Assembly: GCF_001870485.1 (NCBI RefSeq)
Contig: NZ_MDKE01000033.1
Coordinates: forward strand, 124,001 to 188,000
Length of the DNA stretch: 64,000 bases
Direction: 5' to 3'
From: Oceanisphaera psychrotolerans
GTDB taxonomy: Bacteria; Pseudomonadota; Gammaproteobacteria; Enterobacterales; Aeromonadaceae
The notes under the pieces: model-generated
What the model was told of the DNA's origin: nothing
Database searches by the model: none
The model's input: only the letters and a program-made list of their open reading frames with translations
Made by a program: the position numbers and the translations under genes
Shown here: positions 53,716-61,617 of the stretch, piece by piece
Layout of the letters: the number at the start of each line of letters is the position of its first letter
Position numbering within the stretch: position 1 is the stretch's first letter

Positions 53716-54855
53716 GTGTCGATAAAAGCCCTTCTACCTTCATTATTTCTGCTGCTGCCACTGGCGGCCCAGGCCGACTGGTATCAGGCCGAAGGCTCGG
53801 CCCCCCTCGGCCTGGGCGCGGAAACCGCCCGCCAGCAGGCGCTGGAGCAGGCACTGACCGATGCCCTGTTGCAGGCCGGCGCCTCCCTGACCACGGTGCA
53901 ATCGGTGACCGATGGCACCCTGTCCGGCCAGCGGCTGGATATTGCCGCCCAGGGTGAACTGATGGACTACGTTATTCTCGACGAACGCCGTTCGCAGGGC
54001 CGCCTGTGGCTGACCCTGAGAGCAGATATCTGGCCCAATGAGCGGGTGCAGCCCCAGTGTACCGGCCGCTATCGTCCCGGCCTGACCCTGAGCGCCTTTC
54101 CGCTGTTGCGGCCCGAACAGGGCAGCATCGGCCAGATTTTTGAACTGGGCACGGCGGTCACCGCCCGATTGGCTCAGCACCTGGCGACCAGCGTCAATTT
54201 GATGACACAGCTGCCTCATCAGCTGACCACGGATTCTCGTTTGCCTCGCAGCCCCGGCCTGCGCCAGGGCAGCGATGTGCTGGCTCAGCAGCAGCAATCC
54301 CGACTGCTGTTAAGCGGGGTGATCGACGATATCAGCATGGCCGAGGGCAACTGGATGGAATGGCGCTTCTCCGAACTGCCCCGCCAGTTTGGCCTGTCGG
54401 TGACCCTGGAAGACAGCCTGACCGGTGAACGCCTGCTGCAACAGCACTATCAGGCCACCTCGCCCTGGTCGTTCGACAAGCACGCCAAGGTGCGGGTGCA
54501 TGAACAGGGCTTCTGGCAATCGGCTTACGGCCAGTCGGCCGATCAACTGCTGAAACGCGTCGCCCGTGATGTGATCAACGCCCAGTCGTGCATGAAGGCC
54601 ATCGGCCATATCCTGCAGCAATCCGAAGAAGGCATCCTGATGGATCTGGGCCGCCAGGCCGGCATTCAGCCCGGCGATCGTTTTACCCTTATTCACCGCC
54701 GCCAGCTGCAGCCCGGCTACTACAGCGAGACCTCTTCCCAGGCCCAGTTTGTGGTCCAGCAGAGCCACACCGATTACAGCCTGCTGACCCCCGCCGATGC
54801 GGTTGCCCGCCAGATCAGGATCAGCCCGGGCGACATGCTGACCAGCGTCAAATAA
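53716..54855 (+). CDS. flgT: FlgT H-ring/T-ring protein
   Basis: Periplasmic protein of the outer flagellar rings that also helps MotX/MotY assembly in Vibrio. The 379 residues start at GTG 53716 (AGGA seven bases upstream), giving signal peptide (M)SIKALLPSLFLLLPLAAQAD. Conserved parts: ETARQQALEQALTDALLQAG (FlgT N domain), VPVRI-like barrel parts in the middle, and the C-terminal GRQAGIQPGDRFTLIHRRQL domain. The order flgA-flgM-flgN-flgP-flgO-flgT with these strands matches Vibrio. Confidence 0.92.
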   Translation: MSIKALLPSLFLLLPLAAQADWYQAEGSAPLGLGAETARQQALEQALTDALLQAGASLTTVQSVTDGTLSGQRLDIAAQGELMDYVILDERRSQGRLWLTLRADIWPNERVQPQCTGRYRPGLTLSAFPLLRPEQGSIGQIFELGTAVTARLAQHLATSVNLMTQLPHQLTTDSRLPRSPGLRQGSDVLAQQQQSRLLLSGVIDDISMAEGNWMEWRFSELPRQFGLSVTLEDSLTGERLLQQHYQATSPWSFDKHAKVRVHEQGFWQSAYGQSADQLLKRVARDVINAQSCMKAIGHILQQSEEGILMDLGRQAGIQPGDRFTLIHRRQLQPGYYSETSSQAQFVVQQSHTDYSLLTPADAVARQIRISPGDMLTSVK

Positions 54856-54894
54856 TGTGACTGCCGGTTTTATACGCACTTGTTTCGGAGCGGG

Positions 54895-54923
54895 TTCTCA
54901 TTCGGGCGCGAGTTATATATACT
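54895..54923 (+). promoter_or_regulatory. Sigma-70 promoter of tRNA-Arg
   Basis: TTCTCA, 17 bases, TATACT directly before the tRNA, placing the start a few bases upstream of its 5' end. Confidence 0.6.
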
Positions 54924-54932
54924 CACGCCCGT

Positions 54933-55008
54933 GCTCCCATAGCTCAACAGGATAGAGCAGCCGCCTCCTAAGCGGCCGATCCAGGTTCGAGTCCTGGTGG
55001 GGGCGCCA
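54933..55008 (+). tRNA. tRNA-Arg (anticodon CCT)
   Basis: A 76-base cloverleaf with encoded CCA. Acceptor GCTCCCA pairs with TGGGGGC (one G-U pair), D stem GCTC/GAGC, anticodon stem GCCGC/GCGGC around CTCCTAA (anticodon CCT, reads AGG), T arm CCAGG-TTCGAGT-CCTGG. No integrase or partial duplicate is seen nearby. Confidence 0.95.
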
Positions 55009-55083
55009 TTCCAAGTATTTCCCCTTCTTGCAGCATTCGGCGACAACAGGCAGAGTAACCATTTCGTTACTCGGGTGTCATTC

Positions 55084-55914
55084 ATGTCCAAAAACGTTCT
55101 GATCACCGGCTGTTCTTCCGGCATTGGCCATACCGCGGCCCACTTTCTCCAGCAGCAAGGCTTCCGGGTTATCGCGTCGGCCCGACAAGTCGACGATGTG
55201 GCCGCACTGACACAACAGGGACTGGACGCGGTGCAGCTGGATCTCGCCGATGAAGCCAGTATCGAGGCGGCGGTGGAGCAGACGCTGGCGCTGACCGGCG
55301 GCACTCTCTATGGCCTGTTCAACAACGGCGCCTACGGCCAGCCCGGAGCGCTGGAAGATCTGCCGACCACTGCCCTGCGCGAGCAGTTCAACACCAACCT
55401 GTTCGGCACCCATCACCTTACCCGGTTGATTCTGCCCGTCATGCTGAAGGCCGGCGAAGGTCGCATCATTCAGAACAGCTCGGTACTGGGGCTGGTGGCC
55501 ATGCCATTCCGGGGCGCCTATAACGCCTCCAAGTTTGCGCTGGAAGGCTATACCGACACCCTGCGCCTGGAGCTTGCCGGCAGCGGGGTGCATGTCAGCC
55601 TGCTGGAGCCCGGCCCCATCGAGACCCGTTTCCGGGCCAACGCCGAAACGGCTTTTTTACGCCATATCGATGCCGAACACAGCCGTCACCGGCAAGGCTA
55701 CCGGCAAACCCTTGCCAGGCTGCAACGGCCGGGGCCCAGCTCCCGCTACAGCCTGGAGCCACAGGCCTGCATGGCGCCGCTGCTGCATGCCCTTGACAGC
55801 CGACGGCCCAGAATCCGCTATCCGGTGACCCGGCCTACCGTGATGATGGGCTGGCTGCGCCGCCTGCTCAGTGCCCGGGCCCTGGACCGGCTGTTACTCA
55901 AGGCCGGAGGCTGA
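55084..55914 (+). CDS. SDR-family oxidoreductase (YbbO-like)
   Basis: Short-chain dehydrogenase of 276 residues, closest in my memory to E. coli YbbO. Rossmann motif VLITGCSSGIG (residues 5-15) for NADP(H) binding, NNGAYG in place of NNAG, catalytic Ser in IIQNSSVLG and the YNASK active-site motif (YxxxK), followed by LLEPGPIETRF. Substrate unknown; aldehydes or lipids are possible. It follows tRNA-Arg by about 75 bases and ends four bases before the convergent DUF1904 gene. Confidence 0.9.
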   Translation: MSKNVLITGCSSGIGHTAAHFLQQQGFRVIASARQVDDVAALTQQGLDAVQLDLADEASIEAAVEQTLALTGGTLYGLFNNGAYGQPGALEDLPTTALREQFNTNLFGTHHLTRLILPVMLKAGEGRIIQNSSVLGLVAMPFRGAYNASKFALEGYTDTLRLELAGSGVHVSLLEPGPIETRFRANAETAFLRHIDAEHSRHRQGYRQTLARLQRPGPSSRYSLEPQACMAPLLHALDSRRPRIRYPVTRPTVMMGWLRRLLSARALDRLLLKAGG

Positions 55915-55918
55915 GCCT

Positions 55919-56254
55919 TCAGCCGAAGTGGCTGCCGTTTTCATAGTACTGACGACCATTCAGCCAGGTGAACATCACACAGATATCCTGCGCGGCGCCC
56001 ACCTGCGCCCGCAGTGCCATCGTTATCTGCTCTGCCACCTTGTCCTGTATCTCCAACGGACGCTCAAGCCAGAGTACCTCTACAATAGGGTAACCGCCGA
56101 CGACCTGCCCCTGATGCACAAACTCGGAGGGAATGAATTCCAGGGTAAATTGATCCGCCGGACTGGCGACCAGTGGGGACAGGGTGGCGACCAGCGGTTT
56201 ACTGATCTGTTTGACCGTTTCCCGGGGCAGGCCGCGAAAGCGTAAATGGGGCAT
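55919..56254 (-). CDS. DUF1904, tautomerase-like small protein
   Basis: A 111-residue protein that starts MPHLRFRGLPRETVKQISKP and resembles the DUF1904 family, distantly related to 4-oxalocrotonate tautomerase/MIF folds (N-terminal Met-Pro, alternating beta and helix). A catalytic Pro after Met would be typical of tautomerases and is present, but the activity is not established. It ends in VMFTWLNGRQYYENGSHFG. Monocistronic and convergent with the SDR gene. Confidence 0.75.
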   Translation of the reverse strand: MPHLRFRGLPRETVKQISKPLVATLSPLVASPADQFTLEFIPSEFVHQGQVVGGYPIVEVLWLERPLEIQDKVAEQITMALRAQVGAAQDICVMFTWLNGRQYYENGSHFG

Positions 56255-56330
56255 GATGAGTTCCTTTCTTCAGGATAAATGGCAATTCCGGCATCATAGT
56301 CAAAGCCGGGCAACAAAACAGTGGGGGCTT

Positions 56331-57188
56331 ATGAAAATATTACCTTTTTTAGTCTTGTGGCTCTGGTGCAGTCACAGCCTGGCGGCACCCGCGCTATGGT
56401 CGGCAACCAAGGCGGGGCAACAGCTGTGGCTGTTTGGCTCCATTCATCTTGCCGACCAGCGCCTGAGCTCTCTGCCACCGGCGCTGCTGCATTCCCTGCA
56501 ACAAAGCGAACAACTGTTTCTGGAAGTCGATCCGGGCACCATTTCGCCGGCCACCCTGGCCCCTTTTCTGAGTATGCCACCCGGTGACAGCTGGCATTCC
56601 CGGCTGGGTGCCCCTCTGGCCGATGAACTCGAGCAGGCCATCGACGACATGGCCCTATCGCCACTGAAACCGCTGCCGCCCTGGTTTGCCGTCCTGCAGC
56701 TGACCCAGGCCCGGGCCCAACGCCTCGGCTTTGCCAGTGCCCGGGGCGTCGATATGCAGATGATGGAGCTGGCCAGGCAACAGCATATTCCGGTACTGGG
56801 GCTGGAGTCGCCCGGCCTGGTGTTCGGCCTGCTGGCCTCCCTGCCCGAACGGCAACTGGAAGCAGACTTTGTGCGCCATACTCTGGATGAGCTCGACGAC
56901 CTGCAACAGCATCTCGATCAATTGCTGGCCACCTGGCAGGCCGGTGACGAGCAGGCCTTGCTGAGCCTGTTGCGCACCGAGCAATCCCCACCCCTGAACC
57001 GCTTTATCGAACAGGACCTGCTGCTGTCCCGCAACCGGTTGTGGCTGGAGCATTTGAAAAACCAGGCTCCGCAAAAAGCCTTGCTGGTGGTGGGCGCCCT
57101 GCACCTGTACGGCGAGCATGGCCTGATCCGGTTGCTGGAGCGAGACGGTTATACCCTCAATAAAATTGAGGATACGCCGCTTTATTGA
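56331..57188 (+). CDS. TraB/GumN-family protein
   Basis: Exported protein of 285 residues in the TraB/GumN family. Signal peptide MKILPFLVLWLWCSHSLAAP, then LWLFGSIHLADQRLSSLPPA (the GSIH motif) and the C-terminal LLVVGALHLYGEHGLIRLLE (the GALH motif). The two GxxH motifs are thought to form a metal-hydrolase site as in TIKI proteins. The cellular role is unknown. The start at ATG 56331 has GGGGG just upstream. Confidence 0.88.
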   Translation: MKILPFLVLWLWCSHSLAAPALWSATKAGQQLWLFGSIHLADQRLSSLPPALLHSLQQSEQLFLEVDPGTISPATLAPFLSMPPGDSWHSRLGAPLADELEQAIDDMALSPLKPLPPWFAVLQLTQARAQRLGFASARGVDMQMMELARQQHIPVLGLESPGLVFGLLASLPERQLEADFVRHTLDELDDLQQHLDQLLATWQAGDEQALLSLLRTEQSPPLNRFIEQDLLLSRNRLWLEHLKNQAPQKALLVVGALHLYGEHGLIRLLERDGYTLNKIEDTPLY

Positions 57189-57257
57189 TCGGGATCAGCA
57201 TGGCCACGGGCCGTCTCGCTAAGATGCCTCCATAACGCATACGAAAGGAGACAACCT

Positions 57258-57398
57258 ATGACATTCTGGCTTGATTTGATGTTCGGGAGCGCTGTCGGCT
57301 TGATGTCCATGCTGGTGATTATTGCCACGACCCTGCTGCTCAGTTTTTATGCCGGCTACTTTATTTACAAAGTCAGCAAAGCCGGTCCCGACGAGTAA
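57258..57398 (+). CDS. Small DUF3149-type membrane protein
   Basis: A 46-residue protein too short for many gene finders. It starts MTFWLDLMFGSAVGLMSMLV, continues with one hydrophobic helix to FYAGYFIYK and ends KAGPDE. AAAGGAG lies seven bases before ATG, and a terminator hairpin follows the stop at 57439-57476. The WLDLMFGS start is typical of the DUF3149 family. Function unknown. Confidence 0.8.
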   Translation: MTFWLDLMFGSAVGLMSMLVIIATTLLLSFYAGYFIYKVSKAGPDE

Positions 57399-57438
57399 CC
57401 GAACGACACCGGCTCCTTCTTCGGCGTCCCTCCTCAAT

Positions 57439-57476
57439 AACGACAGGCCCTCACCTCCTCCCTCGGGTCTGTCGTT
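57439..57476. terminator. Terminator after the DUF3149 gene
   Basis: A 12-base-pair stem (57439-57450 with 57465-57476, one G-U pair) followed by TTCCTCTT on the plus strand. Confidence 0.6.
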
Positions 57477-57619
57477 TCCTCTTGCTGTTCAACTTGCTTA
57501 TACTGCGGCTATTCAGACCCCTGCGCTGTCGGATCTGCAGTTTGCCATGGCCGTGCTTTTCGGTTGACCCATACCGGCCGCTGGCCGCCCCGTCGCGCCA
57601 TTCATTCAAGGAAGCGTCC

Positions 57620-59110
57620 ATGTCTTATACCGCCCTGAGTCAGCACTTCGAACAACTGCATCATCTGCAACACCTTGGCGCCATCTGTGGCTGGGATCAG
57701 GCCACCATGATGCCGGCCGGCGGCAACGAAGCCCGAGCCGAAGCCCTGAGCACCCTGGCGGTGCTGTGCCACCAGCAACTGCAGGACCCGCGGTTGTCCG
57801 ACTGGTTTGACGCCGCCGGGCAGGAATCGCTGGATCGGGAACACAGCGTCAGCCTGGCCGAAATGCGCCGCCAGTGGCGTGATGCCACCCTGCTGCCGGC
57901 CGATCTGGTACGCGCCATGTCGCTGGCCGGTTCGCGCTGCGAACACGCCTGGCGCAGCCTGCGTCCGGCCAACGACTGGGCGGGTTATCTGCCGCTGTTT
58001 GAAGAGGTACTCAACCTGTCTCGTCAGGCCGCCTCGGCCCGTGCCGAGGCGCTGGGCCTGTCCCGTTACGACAGCCTGCTGGAACAATATGAGCCGGGCA
58101 TGCGCAGCGCCCGGCTCGATACCCTGTTTGACGATCTGAAAAGCTGGCTACCGGGGCTGATCACCCGGGTACAGGACAAACAGCGTGACGAGCCGTTGCT
58201 GCTCCCTCAGGGGCCCTTCGCCACCGAGCAGCAACGGGCACTGGGACTGGAGGTGATGGCGCTGCTCGGATTTGACTTCGAACATGGCCGGCTCGATGTC
58301 AGTGCCCACCCCTTCTGCGGCGGCGTCAGCGAAGACGTGCGGCTCACTACCCGCTATAACGAGCAGGATGTGGCCCAGGCGCTGATGGGCATCATTCACG
58401 AAACCGGCCATGCCCGCTATGAGCAGGGCCTGCCCGGCCGCTGGCGCCGGCTGCCGGCCGGCCAGGCCAGATCCATGGGCGTACATGAATCCCAGAGCCT
58501 GTTTTTCGAGATGCAGCTGGCCCGCCATCCCGCCTTCATCGCCCGGCTCGCACCCTTGCTGGAGCGCCACTTCGGAGCCCAGCCGGCCTTTTCACCGGAT
58601 AACCTGGCCAGATTTTATACCCGGGTCACTCCCGGTCTGATCCGGGTAGACGCGGACGAAGTAACCTATCCGGCCCATATCATGTTGCGCTATGAAATCG
58701 AACGGGACCTGATTGAGGGCAAGATGGAAGCCCGGGATCTGCCCGAGCGCTGGGATCAGCTGATGCAGCGTTATCTGGGGCTGAGCACCAAAGGTAATTA
58801 CAAGGACGGCTGCCTGCAGGACATCCATTGGACCGATGGCAGCTTCGGCTATTTCCCCAGCTATACCCTGGGCGCCATCTATGCCGCCCAGCAGGCGGCG
58901 GCCATGCAGCAACAGCAGGGACCACTGGAGCAGTTGATTGGCACTCAACTGCCGACCGTGTTCGAATGGCTGCAGCAGCATATCTGGCAGCATGGCAGCC
59001 TGCTGGAAACCGACCACCTCATCCGCCAGGCCTGTGGCCAGCCCCTGGATGCCGCCGTGTTCAGGCAGCACCTGCAACAACGGTATCTGGCTGATGCCGT
59101 CTATGCTTAA
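57620..59110 (+). CDS. M32 metallocarboxypeptidase
   Basis: Cytosolic zinc carboxypeptidase of 496 residues (thermostable carboxypeptidase Taq family). Zinc motif HETGH in LMGIIHETGHARYEQG and the third ligand glutamate in GVHESQSLFFE; family landmarks DVRLTTRYNEQDVAQAL and CLQDIHWTDGSFGYFPSYTL are present. The start at 57620 follows AAGGAAG; a longer frame upstream lacks family similarity. Length is normal (about 500). Confidence 0.95.
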   Translation: MSYTALSQHFEQLHHLQHLGAICGWDQATMMPAGGNEARAEALSTLAVLCHQQLQDPRLSDWFDAAGQESLDREHSVSLAEMRRQWRDATLLPADLVRAMSLAGSRCEHAWRSLRPANDWAGYLPLFEEVLNLSRQAASARAEALGLSRYDSLLEQYEPGMRSARLDTLFDDLKSWLPGLITRVQDKQRDEPLLLPQGPFATEQQRALGLEVMALLGFDFEHGRLDVSAHPFCGGVSEDVRLTTRYNEQDVAQALMGIIHETGHARYEQGLPGRWRRLPAGQARSMGVHESQSLFFEMQLARHPAFIARLAPLLERHFGAQPAFSPDNLARFYTRVTPGLIRVDADEVTYPAHIMLRYEIERDLIEGKMEARDLPERWDQLMQRYLGLSTKGNYKDGCLQDIHWTDGSFGYFPSYTLGAIYAAQQAAAMQQQQGPLEQLIGTQLPTVFEWLQQHIWQHGSLLETDHLIRQACGQPLDAAVFRQHLQQRYLADAVYA

Positions 59111-59156
59111 CATCAGATCCCAGGGACGGGATCACCATGTCAGGGAGGGCCTGGTG

Positions 59157-59534
59157 ATGCACAGGAAAAAAGACCACCACAAGCTGGTGGTGTTTTACGA
59201 TGGCAGCTGCGAGGGCTGCATCAAGGACAGGGCCCGCTATGAACGCTGGGCCGGAGACGACGGTGACGATATTTACTGGTTTGACATCACCGGCCGGGAA
59301 GATGTGCTGCTGAGTCTGGGTATCAATCCCTACAAGGCATTGCGCGAGCTGCACATACAAACCGCAGACGGAGAGGTGTTATCCGAGCTGGACGCCTATA
59401 TTCTGCTGATGCAACGCATCCCCCGACTCAAGCCGCTGGCCTGGCTGATTGGACTGCCGCTGATCAGACCCAGCCTGTCCTGGCTTTATCGCACCTGGGT
59501 GCAACAGCGGCTGCAGCGGCAAGGACGGGGGTAA
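59157..59534 (+). CDS. DCC-family (DUF393) thiol-disulfide oxidoreductase-like protein
   Basis: A 125-residue protein with the family motif DGSCEGC (DxxCxxC) after a beta strand KLVVFYDGS, then HDGE-like loop and a C-terminal helical pair (PRLKPLAWLIGLPLIRPSLS, LYRTWV). The CxxC suggests a thioredoxin-like fold; function unknown. Start chosen at ATG 59157 with GGGAGGG upstream; a GTG directly before it is equally possible. It follows the M32 gene by 46 bases and may be co-transcribed. Confidence 0.82.
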   Translation: MHRKKDHHKLVVFYDGSCEGCIKDRARYERWAGDDGDDIYWFDITGREDVLLSLGINPYKALRELHIQTADGEVLSELDAYILLMQRIPRLKPLAWLIGLPLIRPSLSWLYRTWVQQRLQRQGRG

Positions 59535-59652
59535 ATCCGCGCTCGCCGACGGTAGCGACTCCTCGCCTCGAGCCAAGCTGCCTGGGCATGACACCTCAAA
59601 ATGGCCAAGGCATAATCGGCCTTGTTTCCCTTAATCGAAAGCAGGGCCTGTT

Positions 59653-60752
59653 ATGCGTTATGCCAATATTACCGGCTGGGGAAAGTGCCTGCCCCCCGCC
59701 GCCCTGAGTAACGACGATCTCGGCACCTTTCTCGATACTTCCGATGACTGGATTTACAGCCGCACCGGCATTCGCTCGCGCCGCATTTCCCATGTAAGTA
59801 CTTCGGCCCTGGCCACGGTGGCGGCTCGCCATGCCCTGGCTGCCGCCGGCATGACAGCCGACCGGCTGGACTGCATCATCATGGCCACCGCCAGCCCGGA
59901 CAGCCTGGTCCCCAGTGCCGCCTCGGCGGTGCAGCAGTCACTGGCGGCAGGACGAGCCGCGGTATTCGATATCAACGCCGCCTGCACCGGCTTCATTTAC
60001 GGCCTGAGCGTGGCCAGCGCCCTGATCAAGGCCGGCAGCATGCAGCGGGTGCTGGTGGTTGGCGCCGAGCGACTGACCCACTACCTGGACTGGACCCAGC
60101 GGGATACCGCCGTGCTATTCGGTGACGGCGCCGGTGCGTGGTGCTGGAAGCCAGCGACCAGCCACTGGGACTGATTGCCGACAAGCTCGGTTGCGATGCC
60201 GAGGCCAGGCACATTCTCGCGGTCCCCGACTCGGGGACCGACCGTGGCCGTTTCGAGCATATCGACGGCCTGTTCGAGATGAATTTCGAAGGCAAGGAGA
60301 TCTTCAAGCGTGCGGTCAGGGGCATGGGCGATGCCGCCGTCGATGTGCTAAAGCAGGCTGGCGTCGGCGGGCAGGATATCGACTTGCTGTTGCCCCATCA
60401 GGCCAATATTCGCATCATCGAAACCCTGGCCAAACAGATGGCGCTGCCACCGGAAAAGGTGATGGTCAATATAGAGCAATACGGCAACACCTCTGCTGCC
60501 ACCGTGCCCATCGCCCTGTGCGATGCGCTGGAACAGGGCCGGATCAAACCGGGCGCCCTGCTGCTGACCGCGGCCTTCGGCGCCGGGCTGACCTGGGGAG
60601 CCGGCGTGATCCGCTGGGGCGATCGCGTGACCCCGCTGAACAAATCCGACGCCATGCTGGCACCCTGCGAGCACAGTGCCCTGGAGTTACTGGCACCGGC
60701 CATTGCCGGCTGCCGGCAGGCACATGAAAGCCGGGTCAGGCCATCGCCTTGA
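59653..60752 (+). CDS. fabH: FabH-type beta-ketoacyl-ACP synthase III, one frame break
   Basis: Condenses acyl-CoA with malonyl-ACP. Landmarks: [20 protein letters not shown], catalytic Cys in [12 protein letters not shown], catalytic His in [12 protein letters not shown] and Asn in [10 protein letters not shown]. The frame breaks at 60138/60139; one added G gives [17 protein letters not shown]. The repaired protein has about 366 residues, longer than E. coli FabH (317) and closer to the second FabH of Vibrio. It stands apart from any fab cluster. Its 3' end overlaps the convergent unknown gene by 17 bases. Confidence 0.9.
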
Positions 60753-61212
60753 CCGCATTCAACACCTCCAGCATGCGCGCGGGCTGTACCGGCAGCCCGG
60801 TATTCAGCTCGCCGGACAACCGCGCCAGGGTGCGTGGATTCAGGTTGCCACTGACTTCGGGCGGCAGCAGTTCGTTGCTTGCCCGCAACGGCTCGGCCCG
60901 CATCGACAGCAACAAGCGCAGACTGTCCTGCTGCAAGCCACCGGCCAGCGCCGACAACTGCGGCGCCCTGATACCGTCCTGTTCATTCGCATAGAGCGGG
61001 TTTTGCTCCGGCAGCCCGAAATATGCTCGCCAGTCCGGCTGTCCCTGCTCACTTTTCGGCTCCTCGATACGCGGCAGATCCCGGGCATCTTCGGAAATCA
61101 GCGCCAGCAGCAAACCAAAATCGCTACGACGGCCATCAATGACCGCCTGATTGAGGTGGTCTCCGAGTTGGCTGTCGTTGACGAGCAGGTTGGCATTAAG
61201 TTCTGGCAGCAT
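60736..61212 (-). CDS. Conserved protein of unknown function behind a sigma-28-like promoter
   Basis: I do not recognise a named family with certainty. The 158 residues form a soluble, mostly helical protein: MLPELNANLLVNDSQLGDHL, GRRSDFGLLLALISEDARD, a mid part with DWRAYFGLPEQNPLYA, and a Leu/Arg-rich end (LRLLLSMRAEPLRASNELLP, ARLSGELNTGLPVQPARM). There is no signal peptide or membrane helix. No clear Shine-Dalgarno site precedes ATG 61212. A site matching the sigma-28 -10 box exactly lies 31 bases upstream, which hints at membership of the motility regulon. Confidence 0.8.
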   Translation of the reverse strand: MLPELNANLLVNDSQLGDHLNQAVIDGRRSDFGLLLALISEDARDLPRIEEPKSEQGQPDWRAYFGLPEQNPLYANEQDGIRAPQLSALAGGLQQDSLRLLLSMRAEPLRASNELLPPEVSGNLNPRTLARLSGELNTGLPVQPARMLEVLNAVKAMA

Positions 61213-61242
61213 AAAAAGTGCAAATATTAGGCATTTGAATGG

Positions 61243-61269
61243 TTATCGGCAGCAAGTCCGGTTTTTTTA
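61243..61269 (-). promoter_or_regulatory. Sigma-28 promoter candidate for the unknown gene
   Basis: Minus strand TAAAAAAA, 11 bases, GCCGATAA: perfect -10 box, -35 matches only TAAA, spacing exact. Confidence 0.5.
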
Positions 61270-61291
61270 GCAAAAAATTACCCCTCAGGGG

Positions 61292-61319
61292 TTCACAAGC
61301 CTCATCTTTTTGGTAGTAT
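61292..61319 (+). promoter_or_regulatory. Sigma-70 promoter of tRNA-Tyr
   Basis: TTCACA, 16 bases, TAGTAT, followed by a GC-rich GCGCCCC discriminator typical of stable-RNA promoters under stringent control. Confidence 0.65.
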
Positions 61320-61335
61320 GCGCCCCACAAAGTGT

Positions 61336-61420
61336 GGAGGGGTTCCCGAGTGGCCAAAGGGATCAGACTGTAAATCTGACGGCTCAGCCTTCGCTGGTTC
61401 GAATCCAGCTCCCTCCACCA
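61336..61420 (+). tRNA. tRNA-Tyr (anticodon GTA)
   Basis: An 85-base class II tRNA with encoded CCA and a long variable arm. Acceptor GGAGGGG... pairs with ...CTCCCTCC, anticodon loop CTGTAAA (GTA), T arm TGG-TTCGAAT-CCA. Length equals E. coli tRNA-Tyr. Single copy, own promoter and terminator. Confidence 0.97.
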
Positions 61421-61427
61421 TCCTTTG

Positions 61428-61456
61428 AAATCCGGTGCTCAGCACCGGATTTTTTT
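61428..61456 (+). terminator. Terminator of tRNA-Tyr
   Basis: A perfect 11-base-pair stem (61428-61438 with 61442-61452) with a three-base loop and a T7 run, eight bases after the tRNA. Confidence 0.88.
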
Positions 61457-61617
61457 ATGCCTGAAAACCACCTGCGCCCCGCCCCTCGGCGTTTCCATGC
61501 CAGAGGTGACAATCTGGTACGGGGCACCATAAAGCCGCCTTTGCTCACACCCTGTTCACTCCTTCCTTTCTGCCCGGGATCCAGGCACTTATACTGAGCC
61601 AAAAGGGAGGGGGAATT

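Noticed and set aside
54870-55304. Minus-strand frame across tRNA-Arg
   Set aside because: It covers the tRNA and the antisense of the SDR gene start; tRNA-derived peptide only.
54933-61420. tRNA-Arg and tRNA-Tyr as attachment sites of a genomic island
   Set aside because: No integrase, no partial tRNA duplicate and no change in gene style next to either tRNA.
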